In this document: in pieces, positions 1 through 11,777 of the stretch
How positions within the stretch are numbered: position 1 is the stretch's first letter
Layout of the letters: every line of letters starts with the position of its first letter
Origin: Tricholoma matsutake
Lineage: Eukaryota; Basidiomycota; Agaricomycetes; Agaricales; Tricholomataceae
DNA length: 64,000 nt
Direction of reading: 5' to 3'
Assembly (NCBI GenBank): GCA_026075535.2
Contig: AP026549.1
Span: 620,001 to 684,000 of the forward strand
Program-made: the position numbers and the translations under genes
The notes under the pieces: generated by a model
What the model saw: only the letters and a program-made list of their open reading frames with translations
What the model was told of the DNA's origin: nothing
Databases searched by the model: none

Positions 1-68
1 TCCTGCCCCCTTCTTGTAGAGAGAACCTGCACAGTCTTAGCTAGCAGATAGTGGGTGTCGCCCTAACA
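1..68 (+). repeat. Right end of a chromovirus LTR (truncated by window)
   Basis: These 68 bases match 20794-20861, the right end of the element C LTR, with only a handful of differences, and finish with the same CCCTAACA terminus. The left part lies outside the window. It may be the 5' LTR of element C, separated from it by the copia remnant, or the 3' LTR of a neighbouring copy. No TGG-type primer site follows it, so the first reading is unproven. Confidence 0.8.
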
Positions 69-404
69 GAAGAACACAACTTCCCATATCAGTGCGCCTT
101 CTCTTACTTGCACATACGTCATTGTTTCACCATGCCACATCTGATTACTCATCCTTTCGGCATGAGCCAGAAGTACTTGTACTTATGCTGAACAATTTAA
201 GGTGATCAGATGACTAAGCAGCCATCATGGTGGCCTTGGCTATTTGGCATCAGGGTCTGATGGCAAACATCACCCAGGTGCATCACATCGTGAGATGGCA
301 GCCTACAGTAGCCAGTAGAGAGTAGCAGACTGTCCATCCAGTGTATCCCCTATTTACTTGCAGGTTCCAAATCCTACTGGGCTTTCCAATCCATTGTGAA
401 CCTC
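69..404. other. No gene recognised; flank of copia remnant
   Basis: Reverse-strand copia integrase similarity fades out around 405. The remaining bases up to the LTR fragment show no domain or repeat that I recognise. Confidence 0.4.
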
Positions 405-2306
405 TGATACCCAAGAAAGAAGGAGGTAAACCAGCTTCATAATGCATGGCAGTAGCGTGTTCCTCAATACTGTGGTTCGCTCATTCAGCAACACCATTCT
501 GTTGAGGTCGATTGCAAACAGTATGCAAACATTCAATCCCACACTGATCCGTGAATGCAAGGAATTCATTAGACATGTACTTGCCTCCCTTGTCATCAAT
601 CATAGCCTTGATTTTGCGATTCCAGTGATTCTCAGCTTTCACTTTGAATAACTTGAATGCATTAAATGCTTGATCTTTGGTATGAAGGAAGTATTTGGAG
701 CAGAAACGAGTATTGTCATCAATGAAAGTGATCCAGTAATGATACCCAGAGTGAGTACATGTTTTGAAGGGACCATGCAAATCGGAGTGGATGAGATCAA
801 GGGGATTAGCAGCACAACTAGAGGAAGTGGGGAATGGATGTGCGTTCATCTTGCCAGCTAAACAAGGTTCACATATAGGGTCTGGTTTGGCATGCATATT
901 AATATGCATACCAGTCACCAGCTCATCCTTCACAATCTTATTGACAACATCGTAGCTATGATGAGCAAAATGACAATGCCAGAGATTGTGGTCTGCAGGA
1001 AGAGTGGATATGGAGCGGTGAGCATGCTCGGTGAACACCTCAGTAGTCCCAGCAAGAAATGCAGAATTGTTCTCATCAATGGGAGCCATGAAAAGGCATT
1101 CACCATCAAGTAAGAATATCATCACAAGTTCATTGGCAGAGATATAAATGTCAATACCACGTTGACAGGGTAAATACAAGACTGAGAGGAGATTGTTCTG
1201 GAGATTGGGGACATGCAAAACACGAGTAAACTCAACAGCCCTCAATTCTTTTCCTGCAATAATTGGTTTAAACACCACACTTCCTACACCTTCAGAATAG
1301 ACAATAGTATTGTCCACAAGACGAATTGGGACACGAAAAGGGGTATAATCGCAAAGCCAGTTGTGATGAGGCATCATATGAGATGTGGCGCCTGTGTCTG
1401 CATTCCAAAGGTAAGTTGTGGTTGAAGTAGGAGTGGGTTGAGAGGAACAATAACTTGCATTCCCAGCAAACTCAGCAACTGAAATGGCAGTAGCAACAGC
1501 TGCACTTTCAGGAGAGGAAGGTGATGTGGAGGATGTGGTTGTAGAGGTGTTAGCAATGCAAGACCACTTGGGTTTACGTGCCTCCATCTTTGCAGCAAGG
1601 AATTTCCTGCACTGAGGTAGGGTATGACCTTTAAATCTGCAAAAGTTGCAGAGTAAACCGATAACTGAAGAGGTGGCTAGAGCAGTACCAGATGTGGAGT
1701 CACTGGAGAACCCAGAACAATGTTCACAGTTTAATTGCTCATTCCTGAACACTTCATGAATAGTAGAGCAATCAAGATTGTTGATGAGCATGAGGGAAGA
1801 GACGAATGAGGAATATTCATCGGGAAGGACACGGATGAGAGCCATGGAGTGAAGTTCATTGTCAAGGTCATCGAGGGTGAAGCCAGAGGGATTGAGATCC
1901 TTGATAGCACAGACCTTCTCAGAAACGCGAGCTATGAGACCTTCCAGGCCCTCACTCTCTTGTTTCCTAACAGAGAATAAGTCATCATAGGTATTGAAGC
2001 GCGTACCAGGCTTCTTTGATTGATTCCCTCTCTCCAACAGCTCCCACATCTTCTTTGGATCGTAAAAACCCCACCCAGGTGATGCTTCTGGTCATCCTCA
2101 ATATGCAAATAAATGTCCCCAGCCCCCTTATCCACTAGTTGAAACCACAAACGACGTGCCTCTGCATCCCCAGGGCTAGGCTCCTGTATATCACCAGTCA
2201 CAACCCTCCACCACCCCTGTTTATGCCCCCAGGCAGCCATCTGATCCTTCCAGGAGGCATAATTGCGATTGTTGAGCTTTGGGAAATTAGGTGATGAGTT
2301 GGACAT
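405..2306 (-). pseudogene. Ty1/copia gag-protease-integrase remnant (copia-1)
   Basis: Reverse-strand copia polyprotein, 5' part only. The ATG at 2306 opens a copia-type gag domain. A frameshift in a G/T run near 2062-2070 moves the reading to a second frame, where the motif WELLERG continues gag. A CCHC zinc knuckle (CNFCRFKGHTLPQC) lies near 1610-1650 and an aspartic protease motif (DTGATSHM) near 1398. These are followed by the HHCC zinc-binding region (LWHCHFAHH, CEPCLAGK) and the integrase core with DLHGP and DDKGGKY. An in-frame TGA at 481-483 interrupts the integrase just after QQNGVAE, and the same frame continues as ANHSIEEHATAMHYEAG before similarity is lost. RT and RNase H are absent, so the element is 3'-truncated. 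Family identity is secure; the left border is approximate. Confidence 0.85.
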
Positions 2307-2778
2307 GTTTGCGGAATGATGCGCTGAGAAGCGAGTGTGGGCGCGATTGGGGTAAGCGTAGGCGCGTTCGAGGGAAGGGAAGGTGCCGAATCTGCCTGTC
2401 GAATCCGTTCGACGATAGCGTTTGAATTGGGCGCGCGCGAGACGATTTGAGCGAAGGGTGTAATTTGAGCATTTGGTGTTTCAGATTCGCGATGAGCGCT
2501 GAGCGGGAACCGTGGGCGCGTTCGACTATCGGTGTTAACGGGAGGTGGGGGGTATGTCCCCAAGTGTCCTAGAAAAAAGGACTAAGCGATCCGACCAGTG
2601 GGCGACGAGGAACATTGAATTTGGTGGGAAAAGTGTGATAACTCCAACAAGTGCTTGTTGACCAACAACCAAGGCACACAGAATGGAAATTGTAGGTGCT
2701 GGGGGGTTATTGAGGTCAGGGAATTCACTGAGAGTGGTTTCAGAGTGATTGGAGTTGATTTGAAGTTGCTAGGGCACA

Positions 2779-2790
2779 GGGCCCATAACC
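2779..2790 (-). other. Primer binding site of copia-1 (half initiator tRNA-Met type)
   Basis: On the reverse strand this reads GGTTATGGGCCC. That is complementary to the anticodon stem-loop of eukaryotic initiator tRNA-Met, the half-tRNA primer known from Drosophila copia and yeast Ty5. It directly follows a CA dinucleotide that would end the 5' LTR and lies about 470 bp upstream of the gag ATG. Confidence 0.6.
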
Positions 2791-3110
2791 TGCTAAAGTC
2801 TGAGGTTGCCTTTAGTGCAGTTTAACCTAGCAACTGTGAAGGGAGACTCAGATAGACTGAACAGCTGGAGTCCAGAGTGAGCAACTAATTATTATATGAG
2901 ACAATAAGGAGTACAGTACCTGGAGTCCAGAGTGAGCAACTGAAGAGTGCAAAACTCCGGACTCTGCAGTCTACATACTGTGAAACAAACAGTGATAAAC
3001 ACATGGTGGAAACTACTCTAAGTGCCCATGAGTATAACTACAAGTGATAGGACATGGAATAGAAGTAGGATAGAAGTAAAATGGAGAGATGGTGAATCAT
3101 ACATTTAACA
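2791..3110 (-). repeat. Putative 5' LTR of copia-1
   Basis: The inner border is set by the primer site: on the reverse strand the LTR would end GACTTTAGCA. The outer border (reverse-strand TGTTAAATG) is only the nearest plausible TG start, because no second LTR exists here for comparison. A short block (ctggagtccagagtgagcaa) occurs twice within it, around 2866 and 2920. Confidence 0.35.
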
Positions 3111-4286
3111 ATAACCCAGAGGTCAACTGGCATACCGGGGAGGTTACAATGAGCCAGTGTCCATCCCACTGTCACACTTGTCTCATGGAAGCCAGACAAG
3201 AGTGCCATTGACAAAGGGCCTCAGTATGATGCACTCAGAAGTGTCATGCCAGACTCAGATGATGATGAGGAGGAGCCAGAGGAAGTGGAGGAAGGTGATC
3301 AGATTTTCTACACTGTGATTTGTCCATCGCACGAGGTGTGTGCTACATCGAACATATCCCAACACCTGGACTTGTTTTTTTCAGTCCATGGACTGATATG
3401 GACTGGTCCTATGCGGTCCGGTTGCAGTCCATCAATATATGGATCGGTCCTGGACTGGTTGTGGTTCCGGTTGCCCCATTTAGACGTAAAAAACCAGACT
3501 TAACCAGACCTTAAAACACTATCTGGGCACGAGTCAAGGCCAGAAGCTGTTTTTTCTTGCTAATATTCTCCCCACACAAATTACCTTGTACTAGTTGTAG
3601 GGTTTCTGTACAATCCATTGTTTTTCAATAAACTTTAAGGCCTACAAGGCTACAAATCCAATTCATACTATACAAAATAAGGAAAACATGGATTATAAAA
3701 GAAAAGGGGGACTAGGTACAGTTGCCACTGCCCTCTGGCATTGAGCAGAATACTATGGACACATTTCCAACATGCAATGCAAGGCAACACAGTGTGGCTG
3801 CTCTACCATTGACGTGCCAATGGCACTGCTGATGTGGGTGTTGGCCAAAATAAGCGAGGCACGGCAAATTCCAAATTTAGTTTGATTTAACATTCAGTCC
3901 CTTAAATTGATTGGGATATAGCTACATATGTAATCTACCTTTGCTTTCATAAGCTGATGCCAGGCCTCACCTTACATCACAACCGCCAGTGATTGAGAGG
4001 CAGTGCTCATCATTAGGACAGCTGCAACCAGACAACCGATTGGATCTGGTTTAGTCACAATTTACATTACTCTGTTCAGATGACTATTTTAGTTACAAGC
4101 CGAATTCAGCATTATTTCCAAGATCAGGCACTGTTGGAAGGGATATTGATCTGAAATGCCAAATTAGGCACCCAACGAACAAATGAACAATTGATGAACA
4201 ATTGATGAACATCACCTGACCTATAAACATTTGGAGAGGTCCTGAAGAATCTGTCGAAGAAGTGATTCATCACAGATCTAACAATT
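3111..4286. other. No gene recognised; possible degenerate DNA-transposon ends
   Basis: This stretch separates copia-1 from the gag of element C. Around 3365-3500 many overlapping GGACTGG/CCAGTCC-like words form a fold-back-rich patch, as seen in decayed MITEs, but no clear terminal repeats or target duplication could be fixed. The last few hundred bases are probably the leader of element C. No LTR or primer site of C is visible in it. Confidence 0.35.
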
Positions 4287-5384
4287 ATGTCTGAACCCTC
4301 AACTTCTAATCCCAGTCCTAATCCTGTTCCCACACCAGCACTAGAGGTGAAAACTGATGTGCTTACAGCACAAATGTCGCAATTAGTGTCAGTATTGGCA
4401 GCATCACAGCCCAGACCAGCAGAAGTACAGCCAGAAATGACAGGAGATAGAGATGATGAGATGGAGGAGATGGTGAAGTGGATGTCACAGGAGGATGAGA
4501 TGGCAGAGAAATCTGGAAATGGAAAAGTGCACTTACCTGAGTACACACCCCCACAAATCTTTGATGGTACCATGGAGAATACAAAATCTTTCATCAGCTC
4601 TATAGTATTGTACATCCATGGGAGGAAGCCAGAGTTTCATACAGCCGAGTCTAGGACTATGTTTGCTCTCTCATACATCCAGGGGGGGAAGGCACAGCTC
4701 TGGAGAAACGAGGCTATTAATCAAATTTCCATAGGAAATAAACCATTTGTAACCTTCAAGGAATTTCTGGAGAGATTGGAGGCACAGTTTGGGGACCCTA
4801 ATCCAAAGGTGACAGCCAATGCCAAATTAAAAACCATCTGCCAAGGTTCCCTAATGGCAGATGAATTTATTTTGCAGCCCAAAGCAGAAGCTTCACAGAC
4901 AGATATGGGAGAAGCAGCATTGGTAGAATTTTGGAAAGCAGGATACAATCCCTCTTTATTCAAGTCTATCTATCAACTACCTTCTATGCCAGAGAAGTTG
5001 GACAAGTGGTATAATTGGGCAATGCGCCTTGATGGGCAATATTGGCAGGAACAGGCAGAATCGAAGTTGATGTACAGAAGTAGTAAATTTGGAAAGCCAT
5101 CAGGAGGGAAGTCTGAGAAAGGAAAAGCACCTCAGGTGCAAACTCCGAGGGCACAGCCACTGGCCATGGCAGTGACACCTATAGTTACAGAGTCAGCAGC
5201 ACCAGCAGATGCAATTGAGGTTGATCAAGCAGGGAGACGAGCCCCACTTAAATGTTTTAACTGTGGGCAGTTAGGACACATTGCTAGGAATTGTAGGCAG
5301 AAAAGAAAGCTTAGGGAAGCTACAATCAAGGAAGTGAAGCCAGAGGAAGGCAGGCAGAAGAATTTTGTGGAAGAGTCCCAGTGA
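4287..5384 (+). CDS. Ty3/gypsy gag of element C
   Basis: Open frame of 365 residues with no internal stop, the only undamaged long frame of element C. The N-terminal 80 residues are Pro/Ser-rich then acidic with many Met-Glu pairs. A Ty3-type gag core follows (PPQIFDGT, FALSYIQGGKAQLW, FKEFLERLEAQFGDP) at roughly residues 88-190. A CCHC zinc knuckle (CFNCGQLGHIARNC) lies at about residues 323-336, then a basic tail. Gag would form the virus-like particle and bind element RNA. The start is the first ATG before the conserved part. The downstream protease region reads in another frame or after stops. Codon-level decay is much lower than in the pol part, perhaps by chance. Confidence 0.85.
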   Translation: MSEPSTSNPSPNPVPTPALEVKTDVLTAQMSQLVSVLAASQPRPAEVQPEMTGDRDDEMEEMVKWMSQEDEMAEKSGNGKVHLPEYTPPQIFDGTMENTKSFISSIVLYIHGRKPEFHTAESRTMFALSYIQGGKAQLWRNEAINQISIGNKPFVTFKEFLERLEAQFGDPNPKVTANAKLKTICQGSLMADEFILQPKAEASQTDMGEAALVEFWKAGYNPSLFKSIYQLPSMPEKLDKWYNWAMRLDGQYWQEQAESKLMYRSSKFGKPSGGKSEKGKAPQVQTPRAQPLAMAVTPIVTESAAPADAIEVDQAGRRAPLKCFNCGQLGHIARNCRQKRKLREATIKEVKPEEGRQKNFVEESQ

Positions 5385-7210
5385 AGGTTTCCCCATTGGT
5401 GACCCAGAATCATTACAATGTATTAGTATCTGAGGAAACCCAGAGCAAATCAGAAAAGGAAATCAAGGAGGAGTACAACCATTGTGAATCACATGACAAG
5501 GAAAATTGTCAAACACCATTTCTGAAAACCCCTAAATTCTTTATTCGCTCTGCATGAATAGAACCCAAAATCAATTTGACTGTGGGATTGAAGACAGTGG
5601 ATACACATGCAGCAATTGATGAGGAGGCATTGCTTGATAGCGGTGCTACAGGATTATTTATTAATTGATCCTTAATTACTGGGAATGGTATTAGCACATG
5701 CAAGCTGTCGCAACCTATAATGGTGTAAAATATTGATGGAACAGTCAATCGTGGAGGAACTATCAAGGAGGAGGTGACTATGGTACTAAAGTATCAGGAG
5801 CATCAGGAGCAAACCATATTCGAAGTGAGCAATCTTGGGAAACCAATCTAGGAATAGGATGTCTGTGGTTACAGAAGCATAATCCTGAAATTGATTGGAA
5901 AACCAGGAAAGTGCAAATGACTCATTGTCCTAAGGAATGTAATGTGTATGGGAGGAAAATGAAGAAGGAGAAAGGAAAAAGAGAGAGGAAGAATGTCCGA
6001 GAAAGTATTCTGTTATGATGGAGGAAGTGGAGGATGAGGAAATGCCAAATGGGGAAATTCCAATCATGATTGAAAAGGAAGAGCAGAAGCAAACCTTTAG
6101 AGCAATTTGTGGAGGACAGTCATGGGACAAGAATATTGTGAATGAGGAGAAGCCAGTGGAGGAGTTGGTACCAAAAGCATATCATGAATATCTGTCAGTC
6201 TTTCAGAAGAAGGAGTCTGAGCAAATGCCAGTGTGGAAGCTATGGGATCATGTGATCGAGATGGAACCAGGGTTTGTGCCAAAGAAGTTGAAGGTATATT
6301 CATTATCTCTGATGGAACAAGAAGAAGTTGATGTGTTCCTAAATGAGCAATTGCACAAATGATACGTACAACCTTCGAAATCGCCAGATGTCACCAATAT
6401 TCTTTGTGCCAAAGAAAGATAGGAAAAGGAGGATGTGTACAGATTACAGGTATCTGAATGAGTGGACAGTGAAGAATGCATACCCCCTGCCATTGATCTC
6501 AGAAATAATTGACAAGGTGGGAAAAGCCAAGGTCTTCACAAAATTGAATTTACAATGGGGATACAACAATGTACAAATATGGAAAGGAGATGAGTGGAAG
6601 GCTGCATTTGCCACACACCAAGGATCCTTCGAGCCGCTTGTCATGTTTTTCGGGATGACCAATAGTCCCCCAACTTTCCAAAATATGATGAACAACATTT
6701 TCATGGATGTAATTGACAAGGGCATGGTAATAATATTTATTGACAACATTCTGATATTTACAGAGGATGAAGAAAATCACAAGGCAATAGTGCAGGAGAT
6801 GTTGTGGAGGTTGGCGGAGAATGATCTATTTTTTAAACCAGAGAAGTGTGTGTTTGGGGCAAGCGAGATCAAGTTCCTAGGATTATTGATTGGCCCTGAT
6901 GGGATCAAAATGGATCTGATCAAGGTACAGGCAATCACAGATTGGCCTGCACCTACCCACATCAAGGAGGTGCAAGCCTTCTTGGGACTCGCAAACTATT
7001 ATTGTCGCTTTGTGCATAATTTTTCCAAAATTGCCGCACCCTTACATAACCTTATGCAAAAGGGCCTAGTGTGGAGGTGGGGAGAACAGCAGCAGACAGT
7101 GTTTGAGGAGTTGAAGAGGAAGTTTGTGGAGGGACCAATATTAGCCCCAGTAGATTTCATACATCCCTTATGAGTGGAATCAGAGGCATCCGACTTTGCT
7201 ACTGGAGTGG
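5385..7210 (+). pseudogene. Protease and reverse transcriptase of element C
   Basis: Continuation of chromoviral pol with several stops and shifts. The protease motif DSGATGLFI is at about 5636. After a gap the N-terminal RT connection (MPVWKLWDHVIEM) appears near 6225. An RT frame from 6343 to 7173 shows SPIFFVPKKD, CTDYRYLNEWTVKNAYPLP, a substrate loop with GMTNSPPTFQNMMN and the connection NYYCRFV. The catalytic YxDD box is FIDN at 6736-6747: Asp 2 of the pair is Asn, and an upstream KLDL is KLNL, so the enzyme should be inactive. RNase H starts at about 7174 (VESEASDFATG) and is cut at 7210 by a solo LTR. Confidence 0.85.
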
Positions 7211-8339
7211 TGATGATACTCAACCTGGGAAAACCACCAAAACTGCCAATGATATTTGCACAAGTCAGAGGAAGGGCACGAGGCGTTCTGAATGTTTGTG
7301 GTCTGACCAATGGGAAGACAACTAGTTGGTACTAGTCGTAAAGGTAGTTCTATAAGAGAGGAAGGTGTTTAGCATGGTCTGATGGAGTATCGATCAATAT
7401 CAAGGATGATCGATGAGATTGATGGTGAACAATGTTTATCGTTGAGGGTCAATGTGTGAATTCTAAGGACTTTTGGTGGATCAATAGTATACAAAGATTA
7501 TTGCTGATGGCTAGGAAGTGCTGGAGTGGTTACTAGTGCTAACGATAAGAGGATCAAAAGTCGATCAAGGTTGATGATGGTCGCAGAGGTTTCTCATCAA
7601 TCAAGAAAACCTGTAGAAGTTTCGATTGTTTAGAGGATAGATCTGATTCTTAGAACTTTATATGAGATGATATGTGAAGACGATTTCTTGTTTTTCCAAG
7701 TAGATACTACAGAGTTTTATATGTTTTAAAAGAAACTTCCTAAAATGGTATAAGAAACATGTGTAGAACATGAGGCAAAAGATATGAGTTAAGACACGAG
7801 GCCAAAATGAGACTGGAATCCAAACAAGACAGAGATATATCATATGACAAAAGAGTAATAAAGGGAAAGAACTAAAAAGGGACTGTCCTTTGTGTATAAA
7901 CCGCCCTAAGTCTCACAATAATCTGTCCAGTGGGTTCTGTACATGATAGGGACTTGGAATGAGGCTGACCTACTATCAGCAGGTTTGAGCACAAGTTGGA
8001 ATACTCCCTGGCGCATGGTATTCCACCATTTAGATAATGAATGTGGTGCCCGATGTCGCTTGTAGTTTCTCGATGTTGATCGATAACACTCAACGATGGT
8101 CAACAATGTTCAATCATGGTCGTGGTGGTTCGAAGTTGATTGGGGATGCTTGGTGTTTGTTCAGAGGGATCTTAGGGTGTTTTGAGGTAGTCCTAAAGTT
8201 GTGCGATGTGGTTTCTAAGTATGATCAATGTCGCTGGTGATGTTTCGATGCAGTCGATATGATATTGCGATCAATAGACCTGGTCAGGAATGTGGTTGTA
8301 ATTTTGAATTGGCCTCTGAGCCGAGGAGATAACCTATCA
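7211..8339 (-). repeat. Solo LTR (TGATAGG family), reverse orientation
   Basis: Read on the reverse strand it starts TGATAGG and ends GAGTATCATCA. It shares long segments with the solo LTRs at 43316 and 48992, for example the tract around 7870-8040. It is flanked by GTGG (7207-7210) and GCGG (8340-8343), a 4-bp target duplication with one change. Deleting the LTR and one duplicate restores the RNase H frame of element C (DFATGVVLLM). Confidence 0.9.
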
Positions 8340-9349
8340 GCGGTATTATTGATGCTATGTGAAGATGACAAATGGCATCCTTGTGCATATTTGTCCTGAG
8401 GGTTGAATGATGTGGAGAGGAATTATGATGTGCATGACAAAGAGATGTTGGGGATAATATGAGCGTTGGAGGCATGGAGGCATTATTTGGAGGGATTTAT
8501 GCATCAGATTGAGATCTGGACGGATCATCAAAATCTGCAATACTTCATGTCAGCTAAAAAGCTTAATTGCCAGCAAGTGTGTTGAGCGCTATTCCTATTG
8601 CATTTCAATTTTCACTTGGTCCACAAAGCAGGAAGCTTAATGAGGAAAGCAGATGCATTATCCAGACATATTGATCACAAAAGGGGGGTGGAGGAGGACA
8701 ATAAGAATGTTACCTTACTCAAACCCAAGTACTTTCACATTTGTGCTATGCATCAATGGAGTAGGGTGTGTGGGCACCTACTCCAGTAGTCATGTGACCA
8801 CGTAGTTGATAGACAGTGTTGCACATGTACATAGTCATGCTTAGGCTATCACTACCACATCCACTGCATTGCTATAGGAGATGGATCTGCTGTCTCCATC
8901 AAGGACATCTATTAATAGATGGCTTGGAAGTGGAAATGTTGTCTAAAATTAGACAATGTTTGGATATGGATGATGAGGTAGTGGAAGCTGTGAAAGCTAT
9001 AAAGGAAGAGAAGAAGGGTAATATTGAAGGAGATGAATGGATTGAGGAGCAAGGGTTGGTGTTATTTTAAGGAAATGTGTATGTGCTAAAGGATCAGGAT
9101 TTGCGAAGGGAGATCATCTGGTTACATCATAGCTGGACACCTGGGGAGATGGAAAATGTTGGAATTGGTGATGAGAAATTATTGGTGGCCCAGAATTTCT
9201 AAACATGTGTTGGGGTATGTAGATGGATGTGATACATGCATGAGGGGGAAGAAATTTGCGGAGAAACCTGCAGGAAAATTAATGCCAAACCCTATACCTA
9301 CAGCGCCATGGCAAGATATATCTGTGGATTTTATCACTGGATTACCCAA
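8340..9349 (+). pseudogene. RNase H and integrase N-terminal part of element C
   Basis: Resumes element C pol after the solo LTR. The RNase H core reads KWHPCAYLS, NYDVHDKEMLGII and IWTDHQNLQYF. The tether HKAGSLMRKADALSR lies around 8625, reached through a frameshift near 8590. The integrase zinc-binding region follows at about 9060-9245 (LRREIIWLHH, NYWWPRISKHV, CDTCMRGKK), with another shift near 9140. The integrase core begins with the first catalytic Asp in DISVDFITGLP and stops at 9349, where element A is inserted. The remaining core lies at 19328 onward. In-frame stops at RNase H positions show that it is non-coding today. Confidence 0.85.
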
Positions 9350-10467
9350 TGATAGGTCCACTGTGCGCTCTAAACTCTGGGACCATATCCAGAGGCATCA
9401 AAACATCAAAACGCATGCTCCCAACCCTTACGAACCCCACAACACTGCTCCAAAACCTTTTCGATCGACTTCAAACGACTTCAAACAATCTTGAATGACT
9501 TCAAACAATATTGCAGCACTTCAAATGCCTTTGGCCACTGTACACCAATCGCACCGCCCTTTGGATACATGCAGCACACCTGGTAAGAGTTAGTGCATCA
9601 CATATTGAGCACCACCGGACACAAGGAGATACAACGACGGGATTTTAGGACGTGATTGTGGTGCTTTGACACCTTGATGATATATTAGATCAATGGGGAC
9701 AGGTACCAGTGATAAATCATGTCTCTAGACATTTCCCTTCTTATCATCTTTCATTTATTCTATGATTTGCAAAGATTCTCTATTGTTTTATATCTTGCCT
9801 CATGTATTCCTCATGTTTTATTTCCTTTTAGTATCACTTCTCCCAAACATATATAGCCTTGTACTAGCTACTTAAAAAAAAAGAATATATCGTCCTCTCA
9901 CACCAATCGTCTGATTTAAGAGCTATTCTCTTGAGTCCAAGCATCTCAACTTAGTCTCGACATTCAGTGTTTTATGCCGAATTTCCTCGAACTCCTCATA
10001 CTAGCTTCTCGAAACTATTGCATATTGTCTATCCTCTCTAGACACCTTTCTACGTCCTCATAGTCTATCCTCAGTCACTGTCAAAGGCGTCTTTGTCTTC
10101 TATAAAGGCCTTCAAACTTCTTTGAACTTCATTGCACCTCTTCATGCCTCATCACATCTCTCTGAATACTCATTGAACTTCATTAAATTTCCCTCAAACA
10201 TTATTGCAGCACTTTGTACACCCTCAATTATTATCGAACATCATTGCAGCGCTTCAAATACTTTCGAGCCTCATTGAACCTCATTGCACCTCTTCGAACT
10301 TCATTGCACCTCATTGCACCTCATTGCACACCCTTTAGAGTCGTTTTCATACCCCTGGTTTACAGCAGTGATATTTAGTACCACCTTGCAACCTTCCTCT
10401 AACTAGCGTTATACCATTCGAGCCCTTATTGTGGGTTTTGTTTGGGTTTCCTGGTCGAGTATCATCA
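9350..10467 (+). repeat. 5' LTR of element A
   Basis: Starts TGATAGGTCCAC and ends GAGTATCATCA. Matches 18179-19327 closely throughout. The two differ mainly by C/T changes and by copy number of a short repeat built on gactt(c/t)(a/g)aatgat around 9470-9515, which makes this copy 31 bp shorter. Confidence 0.95.
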
Positions 10468-10470
10468 TTT

Positions 10471-10490
10471 TGGAGCCCACCGTGAGGGGT
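10471..10490 (+). other. Primer binding site of element A
   Basis: Three bases after the LTR comes TGGAGCCCACCGTGAGGGG, the TGG start expected for pairing with a tRNA CCA end. I cannot name the tRNA with confidence. Confidence 0.65.
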
Positions 10491-10505
10491 TTCTAAATCA
10501 TTTCA

Positions 10506-11777
10506 TTGCCTAATCCATCTCGAATCTCCCAGCTTAGGCCAACACAAGCTAGAAACCTACAGATCGACACTCGTCACACCTTTGAATCTCTTGAACAATC
10601 GGGAGATATTCTTATACCTGTTTCCGAAGCAGAATCGACTCATCGTCGACTATTCCCTTCACCAATATCATCGCCCTCAACATCATCTTCTACTTCTTCG
10701 TCTTCGTCATCTACATCTTCATTCATCCTTCCAACAACTTTGACTCCTCTACCATCATTCATACAAGTTTTAACTCCTACTCCTAGAAACATCGCATTCA
10801 TGACTATGCAAGCAACAATGCCAGCTTGTGGTCATTCCACGGCTCCGAAATCCGATCCTACCCACCCATGAGAACTTCACAGATACTTTAACAAGCTTGA
10901 ATTGCTTTTCTCGGCATGCAATGTCACGAACTCAGAAGATATGAAGAAGCACGCTTGTCGCTACCTCGATATCGATATTTCTGAACTCTGGGAATTGATT
11001 CCAGAATATGACGCTGGCATTTTGTTCCAGAACTTTCGCATCGCAATTCACCAACTGTACCCCAGTTCTGAAGATGATCAGAAATGGTCGATTTTGGACA
11101 TGGACAAACTTGTCAGCAAACAACTTCACATAGGTATTTACAATGCGAGCGATTTGGGATTATACTACTGGTCATTCTATAACATTACAAAGTTTCTATC
11201 TACTAAAGGCAGGATTTCCAACGTGGAACAAAGCAGAGCCTTTGTCAGGGGTTTCCAACCAGGCTTATGGGCTAGAATCGCTCGACAACTTGAACTAAAA
11301 TTCCCCAATCACTACCCTGACGACCCCTACCCACTTGACGATATTCACGCAGCGGCAAAATTCGTTTTAGCGGGATCTATCGGCTCGGATTCAACATCGC
11401 TACTTAGTTCACATTCTTCAGCACCTTTGGCAATCCCAACAACATCGACATCTTTGCCCCAAATTAAATCAGAAGACCTTACGGCAATCCTCGAGAAATT
11501 TGCAGCCACTCTTGTAACAGCTTTAGCAGGTTCGAAGACCATGAATGCTACTCGACCTAACACTGGATTTCATTCAGAACAACTCAAAACATTAGTTTGC
11601 ATCTTTTGTGGGCTTACAGGACATTTCATTAGCGACTGCTTGGTTTGCCAGTCTTATATCAACGAAGGAAAGTGTAAGAAGAACACGGAAGGCAAAATTG
11701 TTCTCCCAAACATTCAATTCACTCCACAAAGCATCCCCGGTCATTTTATCAAGGACAGGATTGACGAATGGACTTGA
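10506..11777 (+). pseudogene. Gag of element A (one internal TGA)
   Basis: A single frame of about 420 codons broken only by TGA at 10869-10871, in the context NP-stop-EL where the family I recall has NPREL, so CGA to TGA. The N-terminal 80 residues are Ser/Thr/Pro-rich. The gag core follows with YFNKLELLF, KKHACRYLDID, SELWELIPEY and AFVRGFQPGLW. A CCHC knuckle (CIFCGLTGHFISDC) sits at about 11601-11640, then CQSYINEGKCKKN. The homologue in element B (62279-63110, reverse) is clearly related along its whole length. Expected role: particle formation and RNA binding. The frame continues after the 11775 stop into the linker and protease. Confidence 0.85.

Noticed and set aside
4130..4200. TGTTGGAAGGG at 4132 as 5' LTR start or primer site of element C
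   Set aside because: No similarity to the 20461-20861 LTR and no TGG-type primer context.
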